NCBI GenBank assembly: GCA_964621215.1
Contig: CAZULF010000006.1
Location: 1-35,916, forward strand
From: CAZULF01 sp964621215
GTDB lineage: Bacteria > Pseudomonadota > Gammaproteobacteria > UBA1113
Direction: 5' to 3'
Length of the DNA stretch: 35,916 bases
Made by a program: the position numbers and the translations under genes
The notes under the pieces: model-generated
The model's input: the letters and a program-made list of their open reading frames with translations, nothing else
The model's database searches: none
What the model was told of the DNA's origin: nothing
Shown: positions 22,937 to 32,477 of the stretch, piece after piece
How positions within the stretch are numbered: position 1 is the stretch's first letter
Layout of the letters: the number at the start of each line of letters is the position of its first letter

Positions 22937-24949
22937 TTAGAGGTGCGTTTTTAATAGTTTCCTAAACGCTTCCTCATCTAACACTGTCACACCCAATTCC
23001 TCTGCTTTTGTTAGCTTGCTGCCGGCTTCAACACCGGCAATAACCGCGGTAGTTTTTTTAGAAACCGAGCCAGCGACTTTAGCACCGAGTTTTTCCAATG
23101 CGGCTTGTGCTTCATCGCGAGTAAAATCGGACAAGGTTCCGGTCAAGACATAAGTCTTTCCTTGCAGAGGTTTGTGTGTAGAGACCTCTACAGCAGGCCA
23201 ATGAATTCCTGCTTTCAATAAACGCGTTATCACTTCTTGATTATGGGATTGTTGGAAGAATGTATAGATGCTATTGGCAACGATAGGACCAATGTCGGCA
23301 ACATTTTGTAATGTTTCTTCGTCAGCCTGCATTACCGCCTCTAAGGAATGAAAATGATCAGCTAAATTTTTAGCGGTCGCTTCACCAACATCACGAATAC
23401 CCAACGAATAAATGAAGCGCGCTAACGTGGTTTTTTTGCTCTGTTCCAATGCATCTAAAATATTTTGCGCCGATTTTACGCCCATGCGCTCAATCCCGGC
23501 AAGTTGTGATAAAGTTAAGTGATACACATCGGCAACAGAGTGCACCAAACCTAAATTAACCAGTTGCTCAACTAAGCGATCACCTAAACCCTCGATATCC
23601 ATCGCTTTGCGGGTAGCAAAATGTCGAATGGCTTCTCTTCGCTGTGCAGGACAATATAACCCACCCATACAACGTGCGGCCGCTTCATCTTCTAAACGAA
23701 TGACGGCTGATTGACACACAGGACACTGGGTTGGAAGTTTAATTTTGCGCGCATTCGCTGGTCGTTTTTCAAAGATAGGCATCACGACTTCGGGTATCAC
23801 ATCGCCAGCACGACGCACTATCACCCTGTCGCCAATACGAATATCTTTACGAGCAATTTCATCCATATTATGTAAGGTAGCGTTACTCACCGTAGCACCA
23901 CCAACAAAAACGGGCTGTAAGCGAGCTACCGGCGTTAATGTGCCGGTACGTCCTACTTGAAATTCTACATCAAGCAATTCTGTCATTTCTTCTTGTGCGG
24001 GAAATTTATGAGCAATAGCAAAACGCGGTGCACGAGAGACAAAACCTAACTCTTGTTGCAAGGCCAAATCATCGACTTTATATACTACACCATCAATTTC
24101 ATACGGTAATTTATCGCGGATATTACCTATTTTATGATAATAATCCAAACACCCTTTCACGCCTTTTATATTGCTTTTAATGTGCGTATTGACAGGAAAA
24201 CCCCATTGCTTTAACTGTTTTAGTAACTGGCTGTGATGTGTGAAATGCATATCATTTGATAAATAACCCATACCATAGCAATAAATAGATAACGGTCTTG
24301 AGGCAGTAATTTTCGAATCTAACTGGCGTACACTACCTGCCGCAGCGTTACGTGGGTTAACAAATGTTTTTTCGTTGTTGGCACTGGCTTGTGCATTTAA
24401 CTTTTCAAACCCTTTTTTCGACAGATACACTTCGCCACGAATTTCTATACGTTTAGGAATGTCTTCTCCGCGCAATTTTAACGGAATAGCGAGAATTGTT
24501 CGAATATTAGCAGTAATGTCTTCGCCCGTTGTTCCATCACCGCGAGTAGCTGCTGTTTTTAAATAGCCGTTTTCATACAATAAATTCACCGCTAGCCCAT
24601 CCATTTTGGGCTCGCAAGTAAAATCAATTTCTTCTTGTGTATGTAATCGCTCGTTAATGCGACGTTGAAAAGCGATAACATCTTCATCAGAGAATGCATT
24701 TTCCAATGATAACATTGGCACTAGATGCGTGACTTGTTTAAATTCTTTTTGTGGCGCTACTCCCACACGTTGTGTCGGAGAATCTGCGGTAACTAGCTCC
24801 GGGTGTTCCGCTTCTAGGGTTTGTAACTCGCGCATGAGACGATCATACTCAGCATCGGGGATGCTGGGTTGATCTAACACATAATAACGATAATTATGCT
24901 CGTTAATCTGCTCGCGTAGGCTTTGTATTTTTGGGCTAAGCGTAGACAT
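22937..24949 (-). CDS. ligA: NAD+-dependent DNA ligase
   Basis: A 670-residue enzyme that seals nicks in replication and repair with NAD+. The adenylation motif is K115 in CEPKMDGLAVNLLYENG, the same residue number as in E. coli. The OB fold follows, then a C4 zinc finger (CPVC...RCMGGLYC), helix-hairpin-helix repeats and a C-terminal BRCT domain (GKTYVLTGTLSDFTRDEA). I choose ATG 24949, which overlaps the zipA TGA by one base, rather than the TTG just before it. It is the last gene of an smc-zipA-ligA operon. Confidence 0.97.
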   Translation of the reverse strand: MSTLSPKIQSLREQINEHNYRYYVLDQPSIPDAEYDRLMRELQTLEAEHPELVTADSPTQRVGVAPQKEFKQVTHLVPMLSLENAFSDEDVIAFQRRINERLHTQEEIDFTCEPKMDGLAVNLLYENGYLKTAATRGDGTTGEDITANIRTILAIPLKLRGEDIPKRIEIRGEVYLSKKGFEKLNAQASANNEKTFVNPRNAAAGSVRQLDSKITASRPLSIYCYGMGYLSNDMHFTHHSQLLKQLKQWGFPVNTHIKSNIKGVKGCLDYYHKIGNIRDKLPYEIDGVVYKVDDLALQQELGFVSRAPRFAIAHKFPAQEEMTELLDVEFQVGRTGTLTPVARLQPVFVGGATVSNATLHNMDEIARKDIRIGDRVIVRRAGDVIPEVVMPIFEKRPANARKIKLPTQCPVCQSAVIRLEDEAAARCMGGLYCPAQRREAIRHFATRKAMDIEGLGDRLVEQLVNLGLVHSVADVYHLTLSQLAGIERMGVKSAQNILDALEQSKKTTLARFIYSLGIRDVGEATAKNLADHFHSLEAVMQADEETLQNVADIGPIVANSIYTFFQQSHNQEVITRLLKAGIHWPAVEVSTHKPLQGKTYVLTGTLSDFTRDEAQAALEKLGAKVAGSVSKKTTAVIAGVEAGSKLTKAEELGVTVLDEEAFRKLLKTHL

Positions 24950-25728
24950 CAATGCTGCTGTACAGTTTCAGGTGCCGTCCAAGGTTGACGATTTTCATCC
25001 AGGATAACACCGCCTAGTTCTTCCGCCAATTGTTCAGCCACTGCTACCATCGCTTCATAAGCGGCATGTTGGTGCGCTCGATGCGAGGTATTCATAAATA
25101 AAGTTAATCCTGGCGTGCTAAAGTTCGCGATATTATCAACATCGATAACCCCTGGATTAACGGCCGACGCCACTGAAAAGAGCACGGGCTGACTGTTATT
25201 TTCATGCAAGTGATAATGGAAAATATTCATTTTTCCATAAATCAACCCTGTGTTAATTAAAGCATGATACAACTCATATCCACTATACGATTTGCCTGTA
25301 GGGGCCATCACATATAACACGCACAATGCAGGCGTTTGGGCCTTAAAAGCCGTATTTCTCTGCTGCGTAATAGTGTGTCGAGTTGGTACATGACTGGAAA
25401 GCGATGGCGTATACGCTTGGGGAGAATTGCTATAAAGTTTGGGGCGTGCGTGTTGCGCTTGATATTCTTGAGCGCGTTGATGAATACGTGAAATCCTATC
25501 TTCAACACTTTCAGCAGAAATCACTCGGGGGGTACCGACGATTTGATCACCCCACCGACCGGTATTAGCGGTAGCGGGTTTATTTTCATTATCAAATAAG
25601 GGATCGCCCTCATTTTTAGGCATATCGAGCGTGTCGTGTTTATGATTGCGACGTACGATAAACCATCCAATTAAAGCCAAAACAAATAGACTTGTCGCAC
25701 TCATAAAATAGATGTATTCCTTGGCCAT
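24949..25728 (-). CDS. zipA: Cell division protein ZipA
   Basis: A 259-residue protein with a single N-terminal membrane anchor (residues ~7-24, TSLFVLALIGWFIVRR), a polar linker rich in Pro, Gln and Ser (~25-130), and a C-terminal FtsZ-binding ZipA domain (~130-255). ZipA tethers FtsZ to the membrane and recruits septal proteins. AAGGAG lies in front of the ATG, 13 bases after smc. The placement between smc and ligA is common in gammaproteobacteria that carry smc. The linker is short compared with E. coli ZipA (328 residues). Confidence 0.9.
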   Translation of the reverse strand: MAKEYIYFMSATSLFVLALIGWFIVRRNHKHDTLDMPKNEGDPLFDNENKPATANTGRWGDQIVGTPRVISAESVEDRISRIHQRAQEYQAQHARPKLYSNSPQAYTPSLSSHVPTRHTITQQRNTAFKAQTPALCVLYVMAPTGKSYSGYELYHALINTGLIYGKMNIFHYHLHENNSQPVLFSVASAVNPGVIDVDNIANFSTPGLTLFMNTSHRAHQHAAYEAMVAVAEQLAEELGGVILDENRQPWTAPETVQQH

Positions 25729-25741
25729 AAACTACTCCTTA

Positions 25742-28700
25742 TTAGGCCTCCGCCATAGCGATAGCTTCTTCAATATTAACAGAAACTAGTCGCGAAACGC
25801 CAGGCTCTTTCATGGTAACCCCGACTAAATGCTCCGCCATTTCCATAGCAATCTTATTATGACTAATAAAGATAAATTGAACATTCTTGGACATTTCTTT
25901 AATTAGAGTACAATAACGCCCAACATTGGCATCATCCAGTGGCGCATCCACTTCATCTAGCATACAAAACGGTGCTGGATTGAGATGGAAAATAGAAAAG
26001 ACTAACGCAATTGCAGTCAGTGCTTTTTCGCCACCCGATAATAAATGAATCGTGCTATTTTTCTTTCCTGGCGGACGCGCCATAATAGTAACGCCGGTAT
26101 CGAGTAAATCGTCGCTGGTTAACTCCAGATAAGCCTGACCACCGCCGAATACTTTTGGAAATAAGGTTTGGAAACCTTCATTAACAATATCAAAAGTTTC
26201 TTTAAATTTAGCCCGAGTTTCTCGATCGATTTTAGTAATAGCATTTTCTAATGTTTCTAACGCTTCAACTAAATCTGCATGTTGCGCATCGATATATTGT
26301 TTGCGTTCAGACTCCACCGTGAATTCTTCGATAGCGGCCAAGTTAATAGCACCTAAACGCTGAATTCTAGCAAGAATACGTTGCAGTTCTTCCTCCATAA
26401 CTGATTCCTCAGCTTCTGGTGGTAAGGCTTGTGCAATTTCTCGTGGGTCAACAGCTAATTCTTGCAATTGCTCGACAATATTCTGTTGTCGCACCAGTTC
26501 GCCTTGCGATGTTAAACGCAATTGCTCGAGTTGATTTCGAGTGGTATTGGACTGGGCTTCTGCCTGATGACGACGCTGTTCTTGATGACGGATTTGATAA
26601 TCAATTTCTTCAACTCGTTGTTTAGCCGCACGCAAGGTTTCATCTGCAGCAACCCGTTGCTCAAGCCCCGCTTCTAATTGCATTTCCAGTTCTTCTACTG
26701 GAGCTATGGTTTCGGCTAATGCATTTTTCAAATACCCACAGCGTTCACGCAAGTTGTGAATTTGCTGATGCATACGCTGTTGATTTTGCTCTTTCGTTTG
26801 CAATTCAGTGGAGAGATTTTGATATTTAATCTGCAATTGATGGAATTTTTCATTGTCATCTCGATGACGTTGGCGAGCCCCATCTAATTGTTGTCGCAAC
26901 GTTTCGCGTAACTCCTGCAATTGATGTCGACGATCCGCATTTTGCTCCATAGCTGCCATTGCGCCCTGCCAAATATTCCGGGCTTCAGTTAATTTGGTTT
27001 GAGTTTCTTGTTGAGTTTGTTCCAACTCATTTAATTCAGCATTGATCTGCGTTTGACGTTGTGTTTGCTGTTCAAACCGATTTTCACGCACACGCTGATC
27101 CGCTTGCAGCATGGAGGTGCGATTGACTAATTGCGTCAAAGCTTTTTGCTGTTCTTCGCGCTGCTGTTCATTTGCTTGCAATAGTTCTCGTGTTTCAGCC
27201 AACTCTATTTCCAGCGCCTCAATGCGTGTGCTGATGTCAGCAATAGCTGCAGTAATGTCTTGCAATTCTTGATTACGCTGCAAAACACCCGCTTGTTCAT
27301 TATGATCACGCCAGACGCGTATCCATTGATGACTTAACCAAATGCCATCGGCAGTAATGACGGATGCTTCTAGGGGTAATGTTTCTAGTAATCGCACGGC
27401 GTGATTTAAATCTTCAGCGGCATATACTTGATTTAATAATCCCGCCAAACCCTGATCGCCTCGCACTTTCTGCAATAATAAAGTTGCGTTAGCCGCTGGC
27501 GCAACATCGGCTTTAGCATTTTGCCGATAAAACATGATGTTGCCCTGCTCCAAGCTGGACAACAATGCTGTCACAGGCGCCATTTCGTCAACACATACCG
27601 CTTGCAATGCTTGTCCTAACACGGTTTCAACGGCTTTTTCCCAACCTGCATCCACTTGCAAATGTTCAGCTAAACGGGAGTTTTTCGCTAAATCATGCTG
27701 TTCTAACCAACGTTGAATTCCGTTGTTACTCTTACCTAATGCCGCTTGTTGTAAAGCTTCCAACGACGCTTTGCGCCCTTCCAACTTACTGTGCTCGCTG
27801 TGAGCTGTGTCTAACGTGTGTTGCAATTGTTGCAAGTGATGACGTTTTTGCTGACCTTGATCCGATAATAATTGCAATTGATGTTGCGCATTTTCTTGTT
27901 CAAGTTGCGCTTCAGCAATTTGCTCACGCAACAAAGTTAATGCTTCACTCAACTCGGTGTCTTGCAATCGCGAAATTTCTTCTTGCAAGCGCTCAATACG
28001 TTGCTTTGCATGCTGCCAACTTTGTTCGAAATGTTGAATACGAGTTTGTTCCACTTGTGCTTGCTGTGAAGATTGCGACGCATCTTGATTGAACTGGTCC
28101 CATTGCGTTTGCCAATCATGCATATGCTGCTCAGCGGTTGTGAGTGCATCGCTGCTTTGCTCTGCATTCACTTCTAATGCAACCATTTCTGGAGTGATCT
28201 CATCCAACAAGGCAGTGATATCCGTCATACGCTGCTTATCATCTGCAATATGTTGTTCATTCTGAATTAATTCTTCTTCCGCCTGTTGCAAATCATGTTG
28301 CAATTGTTCAGTGCGTTCTTTGATATGCTGCAAGTTTTGCTCGATGCGAGCAACCTGCGCACCCACGCCATAAAAATGTTGTTGTACCTTTTGCCACTCT
28401 TCATTAGCAACGTCGTGTTGTTCGCGCAATTGTTCAATGATAGCATCCGCATTGCGTTGCTCGGCAATAATCGATTCTAATGCAATTTCTTGCTGTTGAA
28501 TTTGTTGTTGCACTTCCACCAGTTGCGTTGCTAATTTTTGCCAACGTAGTGCTAATAGTTGTGTGCGTAACGTCTGCTCTTCCGCTTTAAATTCTTTAAA
28601 CTTCACTGCAGCTTCGGATTGACGTTTTAAACGTTCTAATTGTTTATCTAATTCTTCACGTAAATCGTTTAAGCGATCCAAATTATCGCGTGTATGTCGA

Positions 28701-29287
28701 ATGCGGTTTTCCGTTTCACGGCGACGCTCTTTATATTTAGAAATACCAGCGGCTTCTTCTAAATAAATGCGTAAATCATCGGGCTTTGCATCCACCATTT
28801 TGGAAATCATGCCTTGCTCGATAATCGAATAACTACGCGGACCTAAACCGGTACCCAGAAAAATATCGCTAATATCACGTCGACGGCAGCGTGTGTTATT
28901 GAGCATGTAAACAGATTGCCCGTCACGCGTGATGAGACGTTTAACACTGATTTCCGTGTAGCTAGCATATTCGCCGCCAATCGCACCATTGGGGTTATCA
29001 AACACCATTTCCACCGAGGCTTGCCCCACAGGTTTACGGTCGGTCGAGCCGTTGAAAATGACGTCAATACCCGATTCACCCCGCAGGTTTTTAGCCGAGC
29101 TTTCGCCCATAACCCAACGCACGGCATCAATAATATTAGATTTACCGCAACCATTAGGGCCTACCACACCGGCCAAATTGCTAGGAAATGGCACCACGGT
29201 AGGGTCGACAAATGATTTGAAGCCCACAAGTTTAATACTTTTTAGGCGTAAACGATCGTTAATTGTAAAAGGTATATCGAGTGACAA
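25742..29287 (-). CDS. smc: Chromosome segregation ATPase SMC
   Basis: An 1181-residue SMC protein. The N-terminal head has Walker A GPNGCGKSN (K49); two glutamine-rich coiled coils flank a hinge at ~residues 510-660 (GLAGLLNQVY region); the C-terminal head has the ABC signature LLSGGEKALTA and Walker B FCMLDEVDAPLDD. Dimers with ScpA and ScpB compact and help separate chromosomes. The start is TTG 29287, seven bases after AAGGA, with no ATG near the conserved LKSIKLVGFKSF start. It leads the smc-zipA-ligA operon and is divergent from the aldolase. Confidence 0.97.
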   Translation of the reverse strand: MSLDIPFTINDRLRLKSIKLVGFKSFVDPTVVPFPSNLAGVVGPNGCGKSNIIDAVRWVMGESSAKNLRGESGIDVIFNGSTDRKPVGQASVEMVFDNPNGAIGGEYASYTEISVKRLITRDGQSVYMLNNTRCRRRDISDIFLGTGLGPRSYSIIEQGMISKMVDAKPDDLRIYLEEAAGISKYKERRRETENRIRHTRDNLDRLNDLREELDKQLERLKRQSEAAVKFKEFKAEEQTLRTQLLALRWQKLATQLVEVQQQIQQQEIALESIIAEQRNADAIIEQLREQHDVANEEWQKVQQHFYGVGAQVARIEQNLQHIKERTEQLQHDLQQAEEELIQNEQHIADDKQRMTDITALLDEITPEMVALEVNAEQSSDALTTAEQHMHDWQTQWDQFNQDASQSSQQAQVEQTRIQHFEQSWQHAKQRIERLQEEISRLQDTELSEALTLLREQIAEAQLEQENAQHQLQLLSDQGQQKRHHLQQLQHTLDTAHSEHSKLEGRKASLEALQQAALGKSNNGIQRWLEQHDLAKNSRLAEHLQVDAGWEKAVETVLGQALQAVCVDEMAPVTALLSSLEQGNIMFYRQNAKADVAPAANATLLLQKVRGDQGLAGLLNQVYAAEDLNHAVRLLETLPLEASVITADGIWLSHQWIRVWRDHNEQAGVLQRNQELQDITAAIADISTRIEALEIELAETRELLQANEQQREEQQKALTQLVNRTSMLQADQRVRENRFEQQTQRQTQINAELNELEQTQQETQTKLTEARNIWQGAMAAMEQNADRRHQLQELRETLRQQLDGARQRHRDDNEKFHQLQIKYQNLSTELQTKEQNQQRMHQQIHNLRERCGYLKNALAETIAPVEELEMQLEAGLEQRVAADETLRAAKQRVEEIDYQIRHQEQRRHQAEAQSNTTRNQLEQLRLTSQGELVRQQNIVEQLQELAVDPREIAQALPPEAEESVMEEELQRILARIQRLGAINLAAIEEFTVESERKQYIDAQHADLVEALETLENAITKIDRETRAKFKETFDIVNEGFQTLFPKVFGGGQAYLELTSDDLLDTGVTIMARPPGKKNSTIHLLSGGEKALTAIALVFSIFHLNPAPFCMLDEVDAPLDDANVGRYCTLIKEMSKNVQFIFISHNKIAMEMAEHLVGVTMKEPGVSRLVSVNIEEAIAMAEA

Positions 29288-29511
29288 TCTATCATCCTTT
29301 ATGTTAAAGAGGAAAAAGGGGTATTTTACCTCATTTTTAAGCTAATTTATAGAGCAGAAATAATACATTTTGCCCTTCCCTCTTGTGTTCATTTGCCATA
29401 ATGGGTATCCTTAACCCAATTTTTAGCGCTCCGTGAAGCCCTCTTGAACGATTTAAACATAATCGCTTTAGAAGCTCAAGCTCTACCCTTTATACAAATA
29501 AGGAATTACTT

Positions 29512-30525
29512 ATGTCATTAACCGAACTCAAAAAAACTGTGGCTGAAATCGCCGTGCGAGGCAAGGGTATTTTGGCCGCTGATGAAAGCACCGGCACGAT
29601 TGGCAAGCGATTTGCCAGCATCAATGTTGAATCCAATGAAACCAACCGCCGTGATTACCGTGAAATGCTATTTACCACCCATGGCCTATCGGATTACATC
29701 AGCGGTGTTATTCTTTATGAAGAAACCTTAGGTCAAAAAGCCCAAGATGGTACCCCATTGGTTGATATTCTACGTAAGCAAGGCGTTGTACCGGGCATCA
29801 AAGTGGATTTAGGACTGGTTAACCTGATTAATAGCGATGGCGAAAAAGTGACCCAAGGTTTGGATGGTTTGGAGAATAGACTGGCTTCTTATAAAGAAAT
29901 GGGCGCGCGTTTTGCTAAATGGCGTGCTGTTTTCAATATTTCAGATAATAAACCTAGCGCCATGGCCGTTTCTGTCAATGCTGCCATATTAGCTCGCTAT
30001 GCCGCAATTTGCCAATCTTTAGGCATTGTACCTATTGTCGAACCAGAGATTTTAATGGATGGTTCACACAGCATCGAACGTTGCAAAGCTGTCACTGAAG
30101 ATGTGTTGCATACTGTATTTCATTACTTATATTTAAATAAAGTGATGCTTGAGGGCATAATTTTGAAGCCCAGCATGGTAACCGCAGGTGAAGATTCTTC
30201 GGTACAAGCTACACCTGAACAAGTCGCCGCTTGTACGGTAGAGACATTATTACGTACGGTCCCCGCCGCTGTTCCTAGCATTAACTTTTTATCTGGCGGA
30301 CAAAGCCCGCAGTTATCTACATTACATTTAAGCCAAATGCACAAGCTTATGTCGCATTTACCCTGGAATTTAAGTTTCTCCTATGGCCGTGCATTACAAG
30401 CCCCTAGCCTAGATGCTTGGCGAGGTAACGCACAAAATGTCGCCGCTGGGCAAGCTGCTCTCCTGAAACGAGCTAAACTCAATAGTTTGGCTTGCTTCGG
30501 TAATTACCACGAGCATATGGAATAG
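29512..30525 (+). CDS. Fructose-bisphosphate aldolase, class I (eukaryotic type)
   Basis: A 337-residue Schiff-base aldolase that cleaves fructose 1,6-bisphosphate to glyceraldehyde 3-phosphate and dihydroxyacetone phosphate. The catalytic lysine is K219 in EGIILKPSMV; the N-terminal GKGILAADESTGTIGKRF and SGGQSPQLSTLHL fit the family of animal and plant aldolases rather than the metal-dependent class II enzymes usual in gammaproteobacteria. AAGGA lies seven bases before the ATG. The next feature is a tRNA-Arg gene starting five bases after the stop. The upstream 224 bases (29288-29511), shared with smc, show no clear promoter to my eye. Confidence 0.95.
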   Translation: MSLTELKKTVAEIAVRGKGILAADESTGTIGKRFASINVESNETNRRDYREMLFTTHGLSDYISGVILYEETLGQKAQDGTPLVDILRKQGVVPGIKVDLGLVNLINSDGEKVTQGLDGLENRLASYKEMGARFAKWRAVFNISDNKPSAMAVSVNAAILARYAAICQSLGIVPIVEPEILMDGSHSIERCKAVTEDVLHTVFHYLYLNKVMLEGIILKPSMVTAGEDSSVQATPEQVAACTVETLLRTVPAAVPSINFLSGGQSPQLSTLHLSQMHKLMSHLPWNLSFSYGRALQAPSLDAWRGNAQNVAAGQAALLKRAKLNSLACFGNYHEHME

Positions 30526-30530
30526 ATAAA

Positions 30531-30606
30531 GCCCCGGTGGCACAGAGGATAGCGCGATCCCCTCCTAAGGGATAGGTCACAGGTTCGAATCCTGTCCGGG
30601 GCGCCA
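30531..30606 (+). tRNA. tRNA-Arg (anticodon CCT)
   Basis: A complete cloverleaf of 76 bases: acceptor GCCCCGG pairs with CCGGGGC, the anticodon stem ATCCC/GGGAT holds loop CTCCTAA with anticodon CCT (decodes AGG), and the T arm has GGTTCGAATCC. The discriminator G and CCA end are encoded. It begins five bases after the aldolase stop and is probably transcribed with it or from a promoter inside it. Confidence 0.95.
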
Positions 30607-30673
30607 ATTTAGCTTCAGGATTCTTCCTTAGAGTAAATATTAACTTTACAAAAACCTCATGGACTATTTATAA

Positions 30674-32047
30674 ATGAGCCTACTTCCCAAACCTGCTCGC
30701 ACACTGGGTATTTTTTCCCTACTGATGATTGCGGTAATCTCTGTTGATAGCATTCGTAATTTGCCGATTAATGCGCAGTATGGTACCTCATTGATTACCT
30801 TTTATTTAATTGCCGTTATAGGTTTTTTCATACCTTTATTATGCATTACCGGCAAGCTTGCCACACGTTATCCTAATACTGGCGGTTCTTATTTATGGGT
30901 ACAAACCGCGTTTGGGCCACGATGGGGATTTGTCTCGATTTGGCTACAATGGGTTTACAACATGATTTGGTACCCTACCATTTTTGCATTTATCAGCACT
31001 ATACTCGCCAGCGTAATTTCACCTTCATTAGAAGGCAGTAAACCCTTTATCTTACTCGCTAGCCTAGGTTTATACTGGATAATGACCGGGCTCAGCTGTT
31101 TAGGAATACGCGCAGTCAGTTGGGTTAGCACCGTTTGCGCTATTTTAGGGACCTTATTGCCCATGATCCTGATTATTGGCTTAGCTGCTTATTGGCTATA
31201 CCAAGGCAATCCCGCTGCCGTAAATTTAACTTGGCAAGCCTTAATTCCAAATCAACATAACATGGCTAATTTAGCCTTTTTCGCTAATATTTTATTTAGC
31301 CTGCTGGGCATTGACGTGATTGCGGTACATGCCGGAGATGTTAAGAACCCTACGCGCAGCTATCCATGGGCATTAGCACTAGCCGGCATAATAATTGTCA
31401 GTACTTTGGTGCTAAGTACCCTGGCATTGTGTATCGTGGTTGCGCCAGAAAAAATTGGACTGATGAGCGGATTAATCGATAGTTTCAAATTATTCTTTAA
31501 TCAGTACCACTTATCGTGGGGTGTACCCTTCATTGGTCTAGCCATTATTATTGGTAGCGTGGGTATTGCCTCATCGTGGATGATTAGCTTAGCACGTGGC
31601 TTACATGTTGCATCTTACTCCTCTAATTTGCCCAGAGTGATGCAACATACAAATCGGCATAATATGCCTCACGTTATCCTAATAACCCAAGCCGTTATTT
31701 TTACTCTATTATTGAGTTCATATTTAATTTTTCCTAACATCAATACGTCATACTGGATGCTGTCTGCTATGACGGCACAATTTGCTTTGTTTTATTATAT
31801 CTTGCTATTTTCAGCCGCATTTCGGCTATTGAAGCAGGAAGGGAAATCTATCGCATGGCTGGCTGCGCCCATCTTAGCAGGTATAACCAGTTTTGCCGGG
31901 GTAGTTGCAGGATTTTTACCCCCCAGCAGTACGGTCAACGCACACGGCATTTTACGCTATGAGTTCACTTTGTGCCTTGGCATAATAACGTTTTTCATAC
32001 CGCTAGTATTTTTTCTACGTCGCAAACGCAGCGCTGTTGAGGCGTGA
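30674..32047 (+). CDS. APC superfamily amino acid permease
   Basis: A 457-residue inner-membrane transporter with about 12 membrane segments. The opening KPARTLGIFSLLMIAVISVDSIRNLP, the loop TRYPNTGGSYLWVQTAFGPRWGF and the helix 6 region IDVIAVHAGDVKNPTRSYPWAL fit the amino acid-polyamine-organocation family, closest to the glutamate:GABA antiporter (GadC-like) group. The substrate cannot be told from the sequence. The ribosome-binding site is poor. Such permeases are numerous in intracellular gammaproteobacteria that feed on host amino acids. Confidence 0.85.
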   Translation: MSLLPKPARTLGIFSLLMIAVISVDSIRNLPINAQYGTSLITFYLIAVIGFFIPLLCITGKLATRYPNTGGSYLWVQTAFGPRWGFVSIWLQWVYNMIWYPTIFAFISTILASVISPSLEGSKPFILLASLGLYWIMTGLSCLGIRAVSWVSTVCAILGTLLPMILIIGLAAYWLYQGNPAAVNLTWQALIPNQHNMANLAFFANILFSLLGIDVIAVHAGDVKNPTRSYPWALALAGIIIVSTLVLSTLALCIVVAPEKIGLMSGLIDSFKLFFNQYHLSWGVPFIGLAIIIGSVGIASSWMISLARGLHVASYSSNLPRVMQHTNRHNMPHVILITQAVIFTLLLSSYLIFPNINTSYWMLSAMTAQFALFYYILLFSAAFRLLKQEGKSIAWLAAPILAGITSFAGVVAGFLPPSSTVNAHGILRYEFTLCLGIITFFIPLVFFLRRKRSAVEA

Positions 32048-32079
32048 ATCATAATGCACACGACTATTGAATTAGTTGT

Positions 32080-32094
32080 AGGGAACCTTTCCCT
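32080..32094 (+). terminator. Short hairpin between convergent genes
   Basis: AGGGAA-CCT-TTCCCT is a perfect six-pair stem with a three-base loop, 33 bases after the permease stop and eight before the stop of the convergent gene. The T-run after it is short, so termination is plausible only. Confidence 0.35.
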
Positions 32095-32102
32095 TTAGCA
32101 AG

Positions 32103-32465
32103 TTATTGTTTAAACTGCTGCAAAATATTTTGCTGTTCTTCTGGCGTCATAGTGTACCATTTTTCTTTAAATTTTTGTCTGATTTGCTCTTGCTGCTCGG
32201 GCGTTAATTGCTGCCACTGCTGTTGAACGTTTTGTTTGAATTGTTCTTTTTGCTCCGGAGTCATTTGTTGCCATTTTTGTATAAGCTGTTGTTTTAGTTT
32301 TTGCGCCGCTTGTTTGCATTCTTGCTTTGTCATGCCTTGACAGGGATCTTGCAAGAATGAGGGGCGCGTTGTGTTGGCAACAGCGGATGAGTTTTCTGCT
32401 ATAGCATAGTTGCTGGTCAGTAGCGCTGTCAGCGTGTAGATTGCGATTGAAAGTGTTTTTTTCAT
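32103..32465 (-). CDS. Small exported protein with three W-x3-TPE repeats
   Basis: A 120-residue protein with a signal peptide (MKKTLSIAIYTLTALLTSNYAIA, cut near residue 23). The C-terminal half is a tandem helical repeat of 19 residues: W-Q-Q-M-T-P-E-Q, W-Q-Q-L-T-P-E-Q, W-Y-T-M-T-P-E-E, each followed by a glutamine-rich helix. This is like the DUF3106 type and some Spy/CpxP-like periplasmic helical proteins, but I cannot assign a family firmly. Two cysteines (C38 and C50) lie just before the repeats and could form a disulfide. AAGGAAC precedes the ATG, and the amidotransferase gene lies directly upstream. Confidence 0.75.
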   Translation of the reverse strand: MKKTLSIAIYTLTALLTSNYAIAENSSAVANTTRPSFLQDPCQGMTKQECKQAAQKLKQQLIQKWQQMTPEQKEQFKQNVQQQWQQLTPEQQEQIRQKFKEKWYTMTPEEQQNILQQFKQ

Positions 32466-32477
32466 GTTAAGTTCCTT

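Noticed and set aside
27534..28480. Open frames opposite the smc coiled-coil region
   Set aside because: They mirror the repetitive Gln/Glu/Leu codons of smc and show no protein-like composition.
29443..29472. A TTGAAC-17-TTTAGA pair upstream of the aldolase as promoter
   Set aside because: The -10 box matches the consensus at only three of six positions.
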